A stretch of DNA of 64,000 bases. Origin: Candidatus Omnitrophota bacterium. GTDB taxonomy: Bacteria > Omnitrophota > Gorgyraeia > Gygaellales > Profunditerraquicolaceae. Location: assembly GCA_026387315.1 (NCBI GenBank), contig JAPLLY010000015.1, positions 1-64,000 on the forward strand, given 5' to 3'. Each line of letters starts with the position of its first letter. Positions within the stretch are counted from its first letter, which is position 1. Both the position numbers and the translations under genes were made by a program. Below, in pieces: positions 7,964 through 15,447 of the stretch. A model generated the notes under the pieces. The model searched no databases. It saw nothing but the letters and a program-made list of their open reading frames with translations, and had not been told where the DNA came from.

Positions 7964-8017
7964 GACACCCGGCGCTAATTGGAATTGCGCCGGTGTTGTC
8001 TAGGTAGACAAGGAGGA
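7964..8017 (+). repeat. Two-hairpin leader element carrying the pstS Shine-Dalgarno (copy 1)
   Basis: Hairpin 1 pairs ACACCCGGCGC (7965-7975) with GCGCCGGTGT (7987-7996), with one bulged C and a loop TAATTGGAATT. Hairpin 2 pairs TTGTCT (7996-8001) with AGACAA (8006-8011) around AGGT. GGAGG follows directly and the pstS ATG is at 8022. Close copies precede gdhA (30776) and the aldolase gene (60390), and a diverged copy precedes tRNA-Gly (51772). Confidence 0.75.
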
Positions 8018-8021
8018 AGAA

Positions 8022-8876
8022 ATGTTTAAGAAATGGTTATTAGTTTTAATAGTAGTTATGTTCGCGGCTTCCGCATTCGCGGGGAAAGATAAAAATTCAA
8101 TACAGGTCAAAGGCTCGGATACAATGGTGAATCTAGGCCAAGCCTGGGCTGAGAAATATATGGAGAAGAACGCAGGTGATTTTGTAGCAGTTACAGGCGG
8201 TGGTTCTGGCACAGGGTTATCAAGTCTTATAAGTGGCAGTTGCGATATTGCTATGAGCTCAAGAAACATCAAAGAAAAAGAAATTGCTATTGCCAAACAG
8301 AAAGGAATAAACCCCAACGAAATAAAAGTTGCATTAGATGGGCTTGCAGTGGTAGTAAACCCGGGTAATCCTATCGGCAAACTTACTTTATCCCAACTCG
8401 CAGATATTTTTACCGGGAGGGTAACCAATTGGAAGGAAATTGGTGGTAAAGATGAGAAGATTGTTATTCTCTCACGCGAAGTCAATTCCGGAACCCATGT
8501 CTATTTTAAGGAGCATGTATTAAGAAAGAATGATCCTAACAGTAAAGAAGAATTTGCGCCAAGAGCGTTAATGCTTTCATCTTCTCAGGCAATTGCTGAT
8601 GAAGTGGCTGGAAATCCTGCCGCTGTTGGATATTATGGAATGGGTTACATATCAAAGAAGCAAAAACCCGTAGCTATAGCTAAAGATGAAAAATCGGAAT
8701 ATGAAGCACCGACAATAGAGAATGTCATAAACGGTAAGTATCCTATTTCAAGGCCGTTATTTATTTACACCAATGGTACGCCAGTTGGTTTGGTAAAGAA
8801 ATTTGTAGATTTTACGCTTTCTAAGGAAGGCCAGGATATTGTTTTGGCAACTGATTTTGTGCCAGTTAATAGATAA
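8022..8876 (+). CDS. pstS: Phosphate-binding protein of the Pst transporter
   Basis: This 284-residue periplasmic protein has a signal peptide (about residues 1-20, cleavage near AFA-GK) and two lobes that bind orthophosphate and deliver it to PstCA. Family motifs are VKGSDTMVNLGQAW, VTGGGSGTGLSSL and the SREVNSGTH segment, whose residues bind phosphate. It heads pstS-C-A-B1-B2-phoU behind a Pho-box promoter and the two-hairpin leader, so induction at low phosphate is expected. It is shorter than E. coli PstS (346) but normal for this subgroup. Confidence 0.92.
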   Translation: MFKKWLLVLIVVMFAASAFAGKDKNSIQVKGSDTMVNLGQAWAEKYMEKNAGDFVAVTGGGSGTGLSSLISGSCDIAMSSRNIKEKEIAIAKQKGINPNEIKVALDGLAVVVNPGNPIGKLTLSQLADIFTGRVTNWKEIGGKDEKIVILSREVNSGTHVYFKEHVLRKNDPNSKEEFAPRALMLSSSQAIADEVAGNPAAVGYYGMGYISKKQKPVAIAKDEKSEYEAPTIENVINGKYPISRPLFIYTNGTPVGLVKKFVDFTLSKEGQDIVLATDFVPVNR

Positions 8877-8881
8877 AATCT

Positions 8882-8898
8882 ATCCCGCTTTGCGGGAT
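8882..8898 (+). other. Hairpin between pstS and pstC
   Basis: ATCCCGC (8882-8888) pairs with GCGGGAT (8892-8898) around TTT, with no T-tract after it. It could stabilise the pstS mRNA 3' end so that the binding protein is made in excess over the membrane subunits. That role is inferred. Confidence 0.5.
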
Positions 8899-8926
8899 TC
8901 CACTAGATCAAAACATAAGGTGTTCA

Positions 8927-9790
8927 ATGCGCAAGTTTAAAGAGTTTATTATTGAAAAACTCGTTTTAATTTGTGGATTAGCTTCCATATTTTTTGTGGC
9001 GTTGATTTTTCTTTTCTTGCTCAAAGAAGGGCTTGCGGTATTTAAGACTGTAAGCCCTTTTAAGTTTCTCTTTGGTCAGAGTTGGTATCCCATTTCAGAA
9101 CCGGCCCAGCTGGGGATACTTCCGTTAATTCTGGGTTCTCTACTGGTTACTGTTGGCGCGGCAATCATTTCTATCCCTATAGGAGTTGGCTGCGCAATTT
9201 ATATAGCCGAGATAGCCCCATTAAAAATCAAAGAGACTCTTAAAGCAGGAATCGAATTATTGGCAGCTATTCCAAGTGTTGTATTAGGGTTTATTGGCAT
9301 GATAACCCTGGTACCTTTAGTCAAGAATATTTTCCATCTTCCAACTGGCCTAACTGCCGTATCCGGCTCAATAATGCTGGCATTTATGGCTATGCCGACA
9401 ATAGTTTCAATTGCTGAAGATGCATTATATTCGGTCCCAAGAACATATAAGGAAGGCGCTTTGGCGCTAGGAGCAACACATTGGCAGGTGATATGGCGAG
9501 TAATGCTTCCGGCAGCATCAAGCGGCATACTGGCAGCAGTTATGCTGGGAATAGGCAGAGTAATCGGTGAAACAATGGCGGTGATGATGATCACCGGAAA
9601 CGCCGCGGTCATGCCCAATAGCATTTTAGCGCCGGTTAGAACCCTGACTGCTACTATTGCCGCTGAAATGGGTGAAGCAGTGGTGGGGGCGGAGCATTAT
9701 TTTGCTTTATTTGCTATTGGTATAGTTCTGTTTATTATTAGTTTTGCGATTAATGTAACCGCGGATATGTTTTTACATAAAAGAGAATGA
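8927..9790 (+). CDS. pstC: Phosphate ABC transporter permease PstC
   Basis: This 287-residue inner-membrane permease has about six hydrophobic helices starting at residues 11-30. The cytoplasmic EAA loop that docks on the ATPase is seen as EGALALGATHWQVIWRVMLP, followed by GIGRVIGETMA. It pairs with PstA to form the channel. Its ATG is preceded by AAGGTG and its last codon overlaps pstA by ATGA (9787-9790), indicating coupled translation. Confidence 0.92.
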   Translation: MRKFKEFIIEKLVLICGLASIFFVALIFLFLLKEGLAVFKTVSPFKFLFGQSWYPISEPAQLGILPLILGSLLVTVGAAIISIPIGVGCAIYIAEIAPLKIKETLKAGIELLAAIPSVVLGFIGMITLVPLVKNIFHLPTGLTAVSGSIMLAFMAMPTIVSIAEDALYSVPRTYKEGALALGATHWQVIWRVMLPAASSGILAAVMLGIGRVIGETMAVMMITGNAAVMPNSILAPVRTLTATIAAEMGEAVVGAEHYFALFAIGIVLFIISFAINVTADMFLHKRE

Positions 9791-10635
9791 AAAATCCTCA
9801 CCGAACACAAAATATCGCGTTTTTCTTTTTATTCTTAGCGACGCTTTTAATCGTGGTCCCTGTAGGTTTAATTGTTGTAATTATTATCCAGAAAGGGTTA
9901 CCCGCAATTAATTGGCAGTTTCTTTCGGATATGCCGCGGCAAGGAATGCGCGCCGGCGGAATATTCCCGGCAATTGTTGGAACAATATATTTAGTTACCG
10001 GCGCGATTATCTTTGCTTTGCCAATAGGGCTTCTAGCGGCCATTTACTTAAGCGAATATTCAAAAGATAATTTACTTACCCGGCTCATAAAATTAGCAAT
10101 CGTGAATTTGGCAGGTGTGCCTTCAGTGGTTTATGGGCTTTTCGGCCTGGCCATTTTTGTAGTATTTTTCAAATTCGGCGCGTCAATTCTTTCCGGTTCA
10201 CTTACCCTTGGGATAATGATTCTTCCTGTAATTATCACTACCTCACGCGAAGCCCTGGAAAGCGTTCCATATTCTTTTCGCGAGGTAAGTTTATCTTTAG
10301 GCGCGAGCAAATGGCAGACCATCAGGCACATTGTTTTTCCTAATGCCATACCGGGCATATTAACCGGAACCATATTAGGTTTAGGAAGGGCAGCCGGAGA
10401 AACAGCTCCCATTCTTTTTACGGTCGCGGCTTTTTATTTGCCGCGGCTGCCTGATTCTATCTTTGATCAAGCAATGGCATTGCCATATCATCTTTATGTT
10501 ATTTCAACACAAGTTCCTAATGTTGATGAGAAGATAAGGTATGGGACAGCTTTTGTTTTGTTAGCACTTGTTTTAATTATGAACTTAGTGGCTATAATAA
10601 TACGTTATAAGTTCAGGAAGAGGAAGAAATGGTAA
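9787..10635 (+). CDS. pstA: Phosphate ABC transporter permease PstA
   Basis: This 282-residue inner-membrane partner of PstC has about six helices. Its EAA loop reads REVSLSLGASKWQTIRHIVF and is followed by GLGRAAGETAPI, the usual PstA signature. Its start overlaps pstC, and its end (10635) overlaps the first pstB (10629) by seven bases. The PstC/PstA heterodimer offers two different docking sites, which matters because two non-identical ATPase genes follow. Confidence 0.92.
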   Translation: MKNPHRTQNIAFFFLFLATLLIVVPVGLIVVIIIQKGLPAINWQFLSDMPRQGMRAGGIFPAIVGTIYLVTGAIIFALPIGLLAAIYLSEYSKDNLLTRLIKLAIVNLAGVPSVVYGLFGLAIFVVFFKFGASILSGSLTLGIMILPVIITTSREALESVPYSFREVSLSLGASKWQTIRHIVFPNAIPGILTGTILGLGRAAGETAPILFTVAAFYLPRLPDSIFDQAMALPYHLYVISTQVPNVDEKIRYGTAFVLLALVLIMNLVAIIIRYKFRKRKKW

Positions 10636-11375
10636 AATTCGAGATACACGATTTAAATATCTGGTTCGGCTCTATACACGCTATAAAGCAGGTAAGTATG
10701 GGAATACAGGCTAATGAAATTTTAAGCGTGATTGGCCCGTCAAATAGCGGTAAAACAACTTTCTTAAGAATGCTTAATCGTTTAAATGGCCTTAATCAAA
10801 ATTTTAAAATGACCGGGGTAATAAAGCTTGAACAGGAAGATATTAAAAATATTGATACGGAATTATTGCGTAAGAGGGTAGGCATGGTATTCGCGTTACC
10901 GCTGCCGCTTCCATTATCTATTTTTGATAATGTGGCTTATGGTATGAGAATGCACGGCATTAAAAATAAAAAGGTATTGGGAGAAATAGTAGAAGAATCA
11001 TTAAAAGAAGCCTATCTTTGGGAAGAGGTAAAAGATAGATTAAGTGAGCCGGCTTTTAAATTGTCCGGGGGCCAACAGCAGCGTTTGTGTATAGCTAGAA
11101 CTTTGGCTGTCCAACCAGAGGTAATTTTATTTGATGAGCCTTGTTCAGGGCTGGATCCTATATCTACCGCCAAAGTAGAAGATGCGATGGTTAAGCTTAA
11201 AGAAAAATACACAATAGTTTTAGTAACTAACAATGTAAAGCAAGCGGCTAGGGTTGGTGACAGGACAGCTTTCTTTTTAAGCGGTGAGCTTATTGAGCTG
11301 GATAAAACAGACAAGATTTTTACCGCGCCGCAAGACAAACGCACGGATGGTTATATTAGAGGAAAATTCGGATAA
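10629..11375 (+). CDS. pstB: PstB paralog 1: ABC ATPase with altered Q-loop and H-loop
   Basis: This 248-residue ATPase subunit is clearly PstB. It keeps Walker A (GPSNSGKT, 36-43), an intact signature LSGGQQQR from 145, Walker B with E170 (VILFDEP) and the D-loop. However, the Q-loop that normally reads VFQRPNPFP is VFALPLPLP, giving Ala at position 89. The switch histidine in VTHN is replaced (VTNN), giving Asn201. Those two residues couple hydrolysis to transport, so its own nucleotide site is probably impaired. The second paralog has the reverse pattern. It overlaps pstA and precedes pstB paralog 2 by about 40 bases. Confidence 0.9.
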   Translation: MVKFEIHDLNIWFGSIHAIKQVSMGIQANEILSVIGPSNSGKTTFLRMLNRLNGLNQNFKMTGVIKLEQEDIKNIDTELLRKRVGMVFALPLPLPLSIFDNVAYGMRMHGIKNKKVLGEIVEESLKEAYLWEEVKDRLSEPAFKLSGGQQQRLCIARTLAVQPEVILFDEPCSGLDPISTAKVEDAMVKLKEKYTIVLVTNNVKQAARVGDRTAFFLSGELIELDKTDKIFTAPQDKRTDGYIRGKFG

Positions 11376-11416
11376 TCCCCTGCGGGGAGGGAGTAGTACA
11401 GAAAAAGGAGTCTCCA

Positions 11417-12172
11417 CTGGCTAAGATAGTAACTAAAAATCTAAATCTTTGGTACGGATCATTCCCAGCCTTAAAAAATGTCAACTCAAAGATAGAGGCA
11501 AACAGGATTACCGCGATAATCGGGCCCTCGGGGTGCGGCAAATCTACTTTGCTTAGAGTCTTTAACCGCATGAATGACTTAATTGAAGGTGTGCGTACAG
11601 ATGGAGAAGTTTTAATTAACGGTACTAATATTTTGAATTTTCACACAGACTTAGTAGTTTTGCGTAAAAAAGTAGGGATGGTCTTTCAGAGGCCCAATCC
11701 ATTTCCGCTATCAATTTATGAAAATATCGTTTTCGGAGAGAGAATTCATGCCGATGGTATTACTAGAGACAAATTAGATGAAATTGTTGAGAGAAGCCTA
11801 AGGGGTGTTCTTTTGTGGGATGAATTAAAGGACAGGCTTAATGAACCAGCTCTAAGGTTATCACTAGAACAGAAACAGAGGCTTTGTATAGCCAGGCTTA
11901 TTGCTGTTAAACCTGATATATTGTTAATGGACGAGCCTTGTTCCACCTTAGATCCGCAGGCAACCGCAAGAGTCGAAGAATTAATGCGTGAATTGAAGAA
12001 CAGGTATACTATAATAATAGTTACGCATAATATGCAGCAGGCCGCGCGCGTTTCAGATGATACGGGTTTTATGCTATTGGGCGAACTAATAGAATTTGGG
12101 AAAACACAGGAAATTTTCACCGCGCCGCATGACAAACGCACAGAAGATTATATTACCGGAAGGTATGGATAA
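11417..12172 (+). CDS. pstB: PstB paralog 2: ABC ATPase with altered signature, CTG start
   Basis: This 251-residue PstB has Walker A (GPSGCGKST, from 36), Q91 in VFQRPNPFP, Walker B with E173 (LLMDEP) and H204 in VTHN, all intact. Its signature reads LSLEQKQR (148-155) instead of LSGGQQQR. No ATG or GTG in frame precedes Walker A. The family's usual N-terminus begins at a CTG (11417), seven bases after AAAGGAG, so I take CTG as the start. The first in-frame ATG (11570) would delete Walker A. It probably forms a heterodimer with paralog 1. Confidence 0.85.
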   Translation: MAKIVTKNLNLWYGSFPALKNVNSKIEANRITAIIGPSGCGKSTLLRVFNRMNDLIEGVRTDGEVLINGTNILNFHTDLVVLRKKVGMVFQRPNPFPLSIYENIVFGERIHADGITRDKLDEIVERSLRGVLLWDELKDRLNEPALRLSLEQKQRLCIARLIAVKPDILLMDEPCSTLDPQATARVEELMRELKNRYTIIIVTHNMQQAARVSDDTGFMLLGELIEFGKTQEIFTAPHDKRTEDYITGRYG

Positions 12173-12214
12173 AAAATATGTAAAATAATTCTCCCCCTCG
12201 CGGGAGCTCGGGGT

Positions 12215-12256
12215 CATTTTTCCCCAAGCGCCGGAGGCTGGGGAAAAATGAGGAGG
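12215..12256 (+). other. Hairpin flush against the phoU Shine-Dalgarno
   Basis: CATTTTTCCCC (12215-12225) pairs perfectly with GGGGAAAAATG (12240-12250). AGGAGG (12251-12256) follows with no gap, and phoU starts at 12263. The hairpin has no T-tract. Its placement is like that of the leader elements before pstS, gdhA and the aldolase gene, although the sequence differs. Confidence 0.65.
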
Positions 12257-12262
12257 TTTCAA

Positions 12263-12931
12263 ATGGAAAGGCATGTTGATCAAGAGTTAAAAGAATTGAA
12301 TAAAGATATCCTAAAGATGGGCGCTTTGGCCGAGGAAGCCATCTATAAATCCATTGAAGCGCTGAAGAATCGGGACAAGGAGATGGCAAAAAGCGTAATA
12401 GACAATGATTCCAGCGTTGATAAATTAGAGCTAACTGTAGATGAAAAGTGCATTGATTTGATAGCCCGCTATCAGCCTATGGCTAAAGATCTTCGCTTTA
12501 TCACAACTGGCATGAAGATAAACGCGGAGTTAGAAAGAATAGCGGATATCGCAGTGGATATTGCCCAGCGCGCGCTTGAGATAGTGGATAAGCCTCTCTT
12601 AAAACCATTAATTGATATACCTAAGCTTGCGGCAGTCGCCCAAAACATGATAAAGATGTCCATAGATGCGTTTGTGAGAGGTGATATTGCGTTAGCTAAA
12701 AAAGTTTTATCATCTGATTCCCAAGCCGATCAGCTCCGCAATGTTATACAAGAGGAATTGATTGAGGATTATATGGTTAAAGATGGCGCGACTGCCCCTA
12801 GAGCGGTTCAGTTATTATTGATAGCTCGTTTCTTGGAACGTATATGTGACCATACTACCAATATCGCAGAAGACGTGATCTACATGGAGCAAGCAGAAGT
12901 TGTAAGGCATCATCCAGAAAAAATTAAGTAA
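12263..12931 (+). CDS. phoU: PhoU phosphate signalling protein
   Basis: This 222-residue cytoplasmic, all-helical protein is made of two PhoU repeats with the family metal-binding patterns (ELERIADIAVDIA and ERICDHTTNIAEDVIY). It links Pst activity to PhoR/PhoB and dampens the response when phosphate is plentiful. I start at ATG 12263 (MERHVDQEL), six bases after AGGAGG, rather than at the upstream in-frame ATG 12248 that lies in the hairpin. It ends the phosphate operon. Confidence 0.92.
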   Translation: MERHVDQELKELNKDILKMGALAEEAIYKSIEALKNRDKEMAKSVIDNDSSVDKLELTVDEKCIDLIARYQPMAKDLRFITTGMKINAELERIADIAVDIAQRALEIVDKPLLKPLIDIPKLAAVAQNMIKMSIDAFVRGDIALAKKVLSSDSQADQLRNVIQEELIEDYMVKDGATAPRAVQLLLIARFLERICDHTTNIAEDVIYMEQAEVVRHHPEKIK

Positions 12932-13020
12932 TTATGGAGAAACTTTTTAGATAATAAGTATCTCCATCATTAAAAATGCTCATTTTAATAGTTGCTGGAA
13001 AACAATTTTTAAAAGAATAA

Positions 13021-13053
13021 TTGACAAACATAGGATTTATGGTAACCTAATAT
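13021..13053 (+). promoter_or_regulatory. Promoter of the ATP synthase operon
   Basis: A perfect -35 TTGACA lies at 13021-13026. The best -10 candidates are TAACCT at 13043-13048 (16-bp spacer) and TAATAT at 13048-13053 (21-bp spacer). The -35 is convincing and the -10 uncertain. Confidence 0.55.
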
Positions 13054-13086
13054 TTGCTTACAGAGAGGTAGTAGAAATAAAATATA

Positions 13087-13130
13087 GACGTCCTAAATCC
13101 AGTATTGGATAGAAGACGTCAATTTTTTTT
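13087..13130 (+). terminator. Terminator (attenuator) in the atp leader
   Basis: GACGTC (13087-13092) pairs with GACGTC (13115-13120), with an inner ATCC/GGAT pairing, and is followed by eight T (13123-13130). It lies between the promoter and the first atp gene, so it can only work as an attenuator or as a partial terminator. Confidence 0.6.
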
Positions 13131-13137
13131 AGGTCTG

Positions 13138-13368
13138 ATGCAGAAAGAAGATTTTTATAAAGGGGTAAAAACTGTAGGTTTTGTTACTTTTATTCCATTT
13201 ATTTTAGCTGCCGGGCCGCTTTCAGGTTACTTTGCGGGTGCTTTTTTGCAGAAAAGATTTAATTTATCTTCTTATTGGGTGTTCTTAGGTATTATTCTTG
13301 GTTTCTTAGTAGCAGTCACCGAGATTGCCAAGATTTTAAAAGCCGTAGCCAGGATGAATAAAAAATGA
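13138..13368 (+). CDS. atpI: AtpI/AtpZ-like small membrane protein
   Basis: This 76-residue protein has two predicted membrane helices (about 14-36 and 44-66). It matches the small AtpI/AtpZ-type proteins found at the head of F-type ATPase operons, which help c-ring assembly or Mg2+ supply. An in-frame ATG at 13105 would place the start inside the terminator hairpin, so I use 13138 (MQKEDFYKG). It overlaps atpB by ATGA (13365-13368). Confidence 0.6.
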   Translation: MQKEDFYKGVKTVGFVTFIPFILAAGPLSGYFAGAFLQKRFNLSSYWVFLGIILGFLVAVTEIAKILKAVARMNKK

Positions 13369-14120
13369 GCCAGAATATGGGTGTTCCAGAGTTACCGAAT
13401 ATCTTTGCTATTCTAGCGGCAAAATTTCCCGAGAATCATTTTTTTAAATTTATTCATCTTTGGGAAAATGCCGGCTATTCTTTGGTTATTGTATTGGTTT
13501 TGGGAACCTTGGCTTTTTTTGCTTGTAGAAAAAAAAGTTTAATTCCCGGCAGCCGGCTGCAGGCAGCTGTTGAGCTGATTGTTGGAGGTTTGGATGATTT
13601 TGTCCGGGGAATTATCGGGCCAAAGGGGAGAAAATATACCCCCTTTATCGGTACCTTGTTTATTTATATCCTTTTTATGAATCTTTCCGGATTAATCCCT
13701 TTTTTGAAAGCTTCTACCGCCAGTTGGTCGACAACTTTGGCTCTGGCGCTGTGCGTATTTTTTTATGTGCAGTATACGGCAATCAGGGAATTGGGTTTTT
13801 TGGGTTATTTAGATCACTTAGCCGGCAAACAGCGCGGGGTTTTGGCTTGGACGGTAATTCTGCCGCTATTTATGTTAATTTTGCATATTCTTACCGAATT
13901 AATCCGGCCGCTAAGCTTATCTTTGCGTTTGCGCGGCAATATTTGGGGGGATGAAGTTTTGATTGTTTTGCTTGCTGGTTTTGGAATTAAAGGCCTGCCG
14001 CTGTTAATTTTTAATACGATGATGGGAATATTAACGTCGGTGGTTCAGGCCGCGGTTTTTTGCCTGTTAACTACAATTTATCTGGCGCTGGTTTTAAATC
14101 ATGAAGAAGAAATTGCATAA
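13365..14120 (+). CDS. atpB: ATP synthase F0 subunit a
   Basis: This 251-residue integral membrane subunit forms the proton half-channels next to the c ring. The conserved functional arginine sits in ELIRPLSLSLRLRGN. Other family landmarks are the KYTPFIGTLFIYILFMNL helix and the final QAAVFCLLTTIYLALVLNHEEE helix. It is translationally coupled to the upstream small gene and followed by atpE after 17 bases with a good ribosome-binding site. Confidence 0.93.
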   Translation: MSQNMGVPELPNIFAILAAKFPENHFFKFIHLWENAGYSLVIVLVLGTLAFFACRKKSLIPGSRLQAAVELIVGGLDDFVRGIIGPKGRKYTPFIGTLFIYILFMNLSGLIPFLKASTASWSTTLALALCVFFYVQYTAIRELGFLGYLDHLAGKQRGVLAWTVILPLFMLILHILTELIRPLSLSLRLRGNIWGDEVLIVLLAGFGIKGLPLLIFNTMMGILTSVVQAAVFCLLTTIYLALVLNHEEEIA

Positions 14121-14137
14121 TAAAGAGAGGAGCTAAC

Positions 14138-14365
14138 ATGGATTCAAAAACAGTAATGGATTTAGGCGTAGCCATAGCCTTGGGTGTGGCGGCATTTGCT
14201 TCGGCAATTAGTTTAGGTATCGCGGTAGCCGCGGCTATGGGGGCAATCAGCAGGCAGCCGGAGGCCTCTAATAAAATAATGACCAGCATGATTATCGGCT
14301 GTGCTTTTATCGAAGCCATTACCATTTACGTTTTGGTATTTGCTTTTATGTACGCCGGTAAGTAA
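14138..14365 (+). CDS. atpE: ATP synthase F0 subunit c
   Basis: This 75-residue hairpin of two membrane helices is joined by the polar loop RQPEA (39-43). The ion-carrying carboxylate is E59 in AFIEAIT. The glutamine that marks Na+-binding c subunits in helix 1 is a leucine here (by alignment to the RQPEA loop), and E59 is followed by Ala rather than Ser/Thr. Proton coupling is therefore more likely than sodium. GAGAGGAG precedes the ATG. Confidence 0.93.
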   Translation: MDSKTVMDLGVAIALGVAAFASAISLGIAVAAAMGAISRQPEASNKIMTSMIIGCAFIEAITIYVLVFAFMYAGK

Positions 14366-14388
14366 GGCTCAAAGGGAGAGAAAATAGC

Positions 14389-14886
14389 GTGGAACTTTTA
14401 AAGATGCTTAGCGGAAGTGAAATTCTGGCGCAGGTTTTAAGTTTTTTCCTATTATTATTTCTGTTAAGAATATTCGCCTGGAAAAAAATCCTGGGGCTGC
14501 TGGATCAGCGCAAGGAAAAAATCAGCTCTGAGCTTAGCGGAATAGAGAATACTAAGTTTGAGATTGCCAGGTTAAAGAGCGATTATGAGTTTAAGATTTC
14601 TAACATTGCCAATGAAGCTCAGGCAAAAATTAATCAGGCGGTTGAGCAGGCTAAGATAGTAACCGCGCAGACGCGCAAGAAAGCCTATGAAGAGGCCCAG
14701 GATATTATTACCGACGCGCGAGCGCAGGTAAAGTATGAGGTTTCTAAGGTTCAGGAACAGCTTAAAGAGAAAATCGTGGATATTGCTTTGGGCGCTGCCA
14801 GGACGGTAATTCAGGAGAAGCTTACCGGGGATGGCGATCGCAAGATAGTTGAGGATTTTATCCGGGAGGTCCAGAAAGCGGAATGA
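14389..14886 (+). CDS. atpF: ATP synthase F0 subunit b
   Basis: This 165-residue peripheral stalk subunit has one N-terminal membrane helix (about 9-28), followed by a long charged coiled coil (about 35-150). The start is a GTG at 14389, about nine bases after GGGAG. An ATG four codons further in is possible. It overlaps atpH by ATGA at 14883-14886. Confidence 0.9.
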   Translation: MELLKMLSGSEILAQVLSFFLLLFLLRIFAWKKILGLLDQRKEKISSELSGIENTKFEIARLKSDYEFKISNIANEAQAKINQAVEQAKIVTAQTRKKAYEEAQDIITDARAQVKYEVSKVQEQLKEKIVDIALGAARTVIQEKLTGDGDRKIVEDFIREVQKAE

Positions 14887-15431
14887 TCAAAGATAAAGCG
14901 GTAGTCAGCAGGTATGCCGAAGCTTTTTTAAGTTTTGCCCGGGACAATTGCGGGGAAAATAAGGCTTTGGAAGATTTGGTAACTGTAAAAAATATCATTC
15001 GCGATAATCCGGGCTTTGGAGAGTTGTTGAATAACCCGAAGATCTCTTATCTTGAAAAGTGCGCGATTATTGATGAAGTAATCCAGGACGGCCCAACGGA
15101 AGAGATGCGTAATTTTTTGAAAATTCTCTTGGAAAAGAAGCGGTTTAATATTTTTCTGGAGGTGGCGGAATATTTGCGCGCCAAATACAGCCATCAGGGC
15201 CAGGTGGATGTGCTGCTTAAGACGGCTTTTCCGCTGGAATTGGATTTAATTAAAAGAATAGAAGAGGCTCTGAAAAATAAGTTTAAACAAAGTTTACGGT
15301 TTTATATTGATTTAGATGGTAGTTTATTAGGCGGAGTGCAGGTGGTGATTGGCAATACGATTATTGACGGTTCAGTGAAAAAACGCCTCGCGGAGCTAAG
15401 AGACAAACTGATCACAGTGAGAATGGGTTAA
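14883..15431 (+). CDS. atpH: ATP synthase F1 subunit delta
   Basis: This 182-residue subunit connects F1 to the b-subunit stalk. It has the usual helical N-terminal domain ([25 protein letters not shown]). The C-terminal segment ends [20 protein letters not shown], which is diagnostic of the family. It lies between atpF, with a 4-base overlap, and atpA, 16 bases on. Confidence 0.92.
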   Translation: MIKDKAVVSRYAEAFLSFARDNCGENKALEDLVTVKNIIRDNPGFGELLNNPKISYLEKCAIIDEVIQDGPTEEMRNFLKILLEKKRFNIFLEVAEYLRAKYSHQGQVDVLLKTAFPLELDLIKRIEEALKNKFKQSLRFYIDLDGSLLGGVQVVIGNTIIDGSVKKRLAELRDKLITVRMG

Positions 15432-15447
15432 TTTAGGAAGGGTTAAG

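Noticed and set aside
14138-14365. Sodium-coupled c ring
   Set aside because: The helix-1 glutamine and the Ser/Thr after the key glutamate found in Na+ rings are absent, so proton coupling is more likely.
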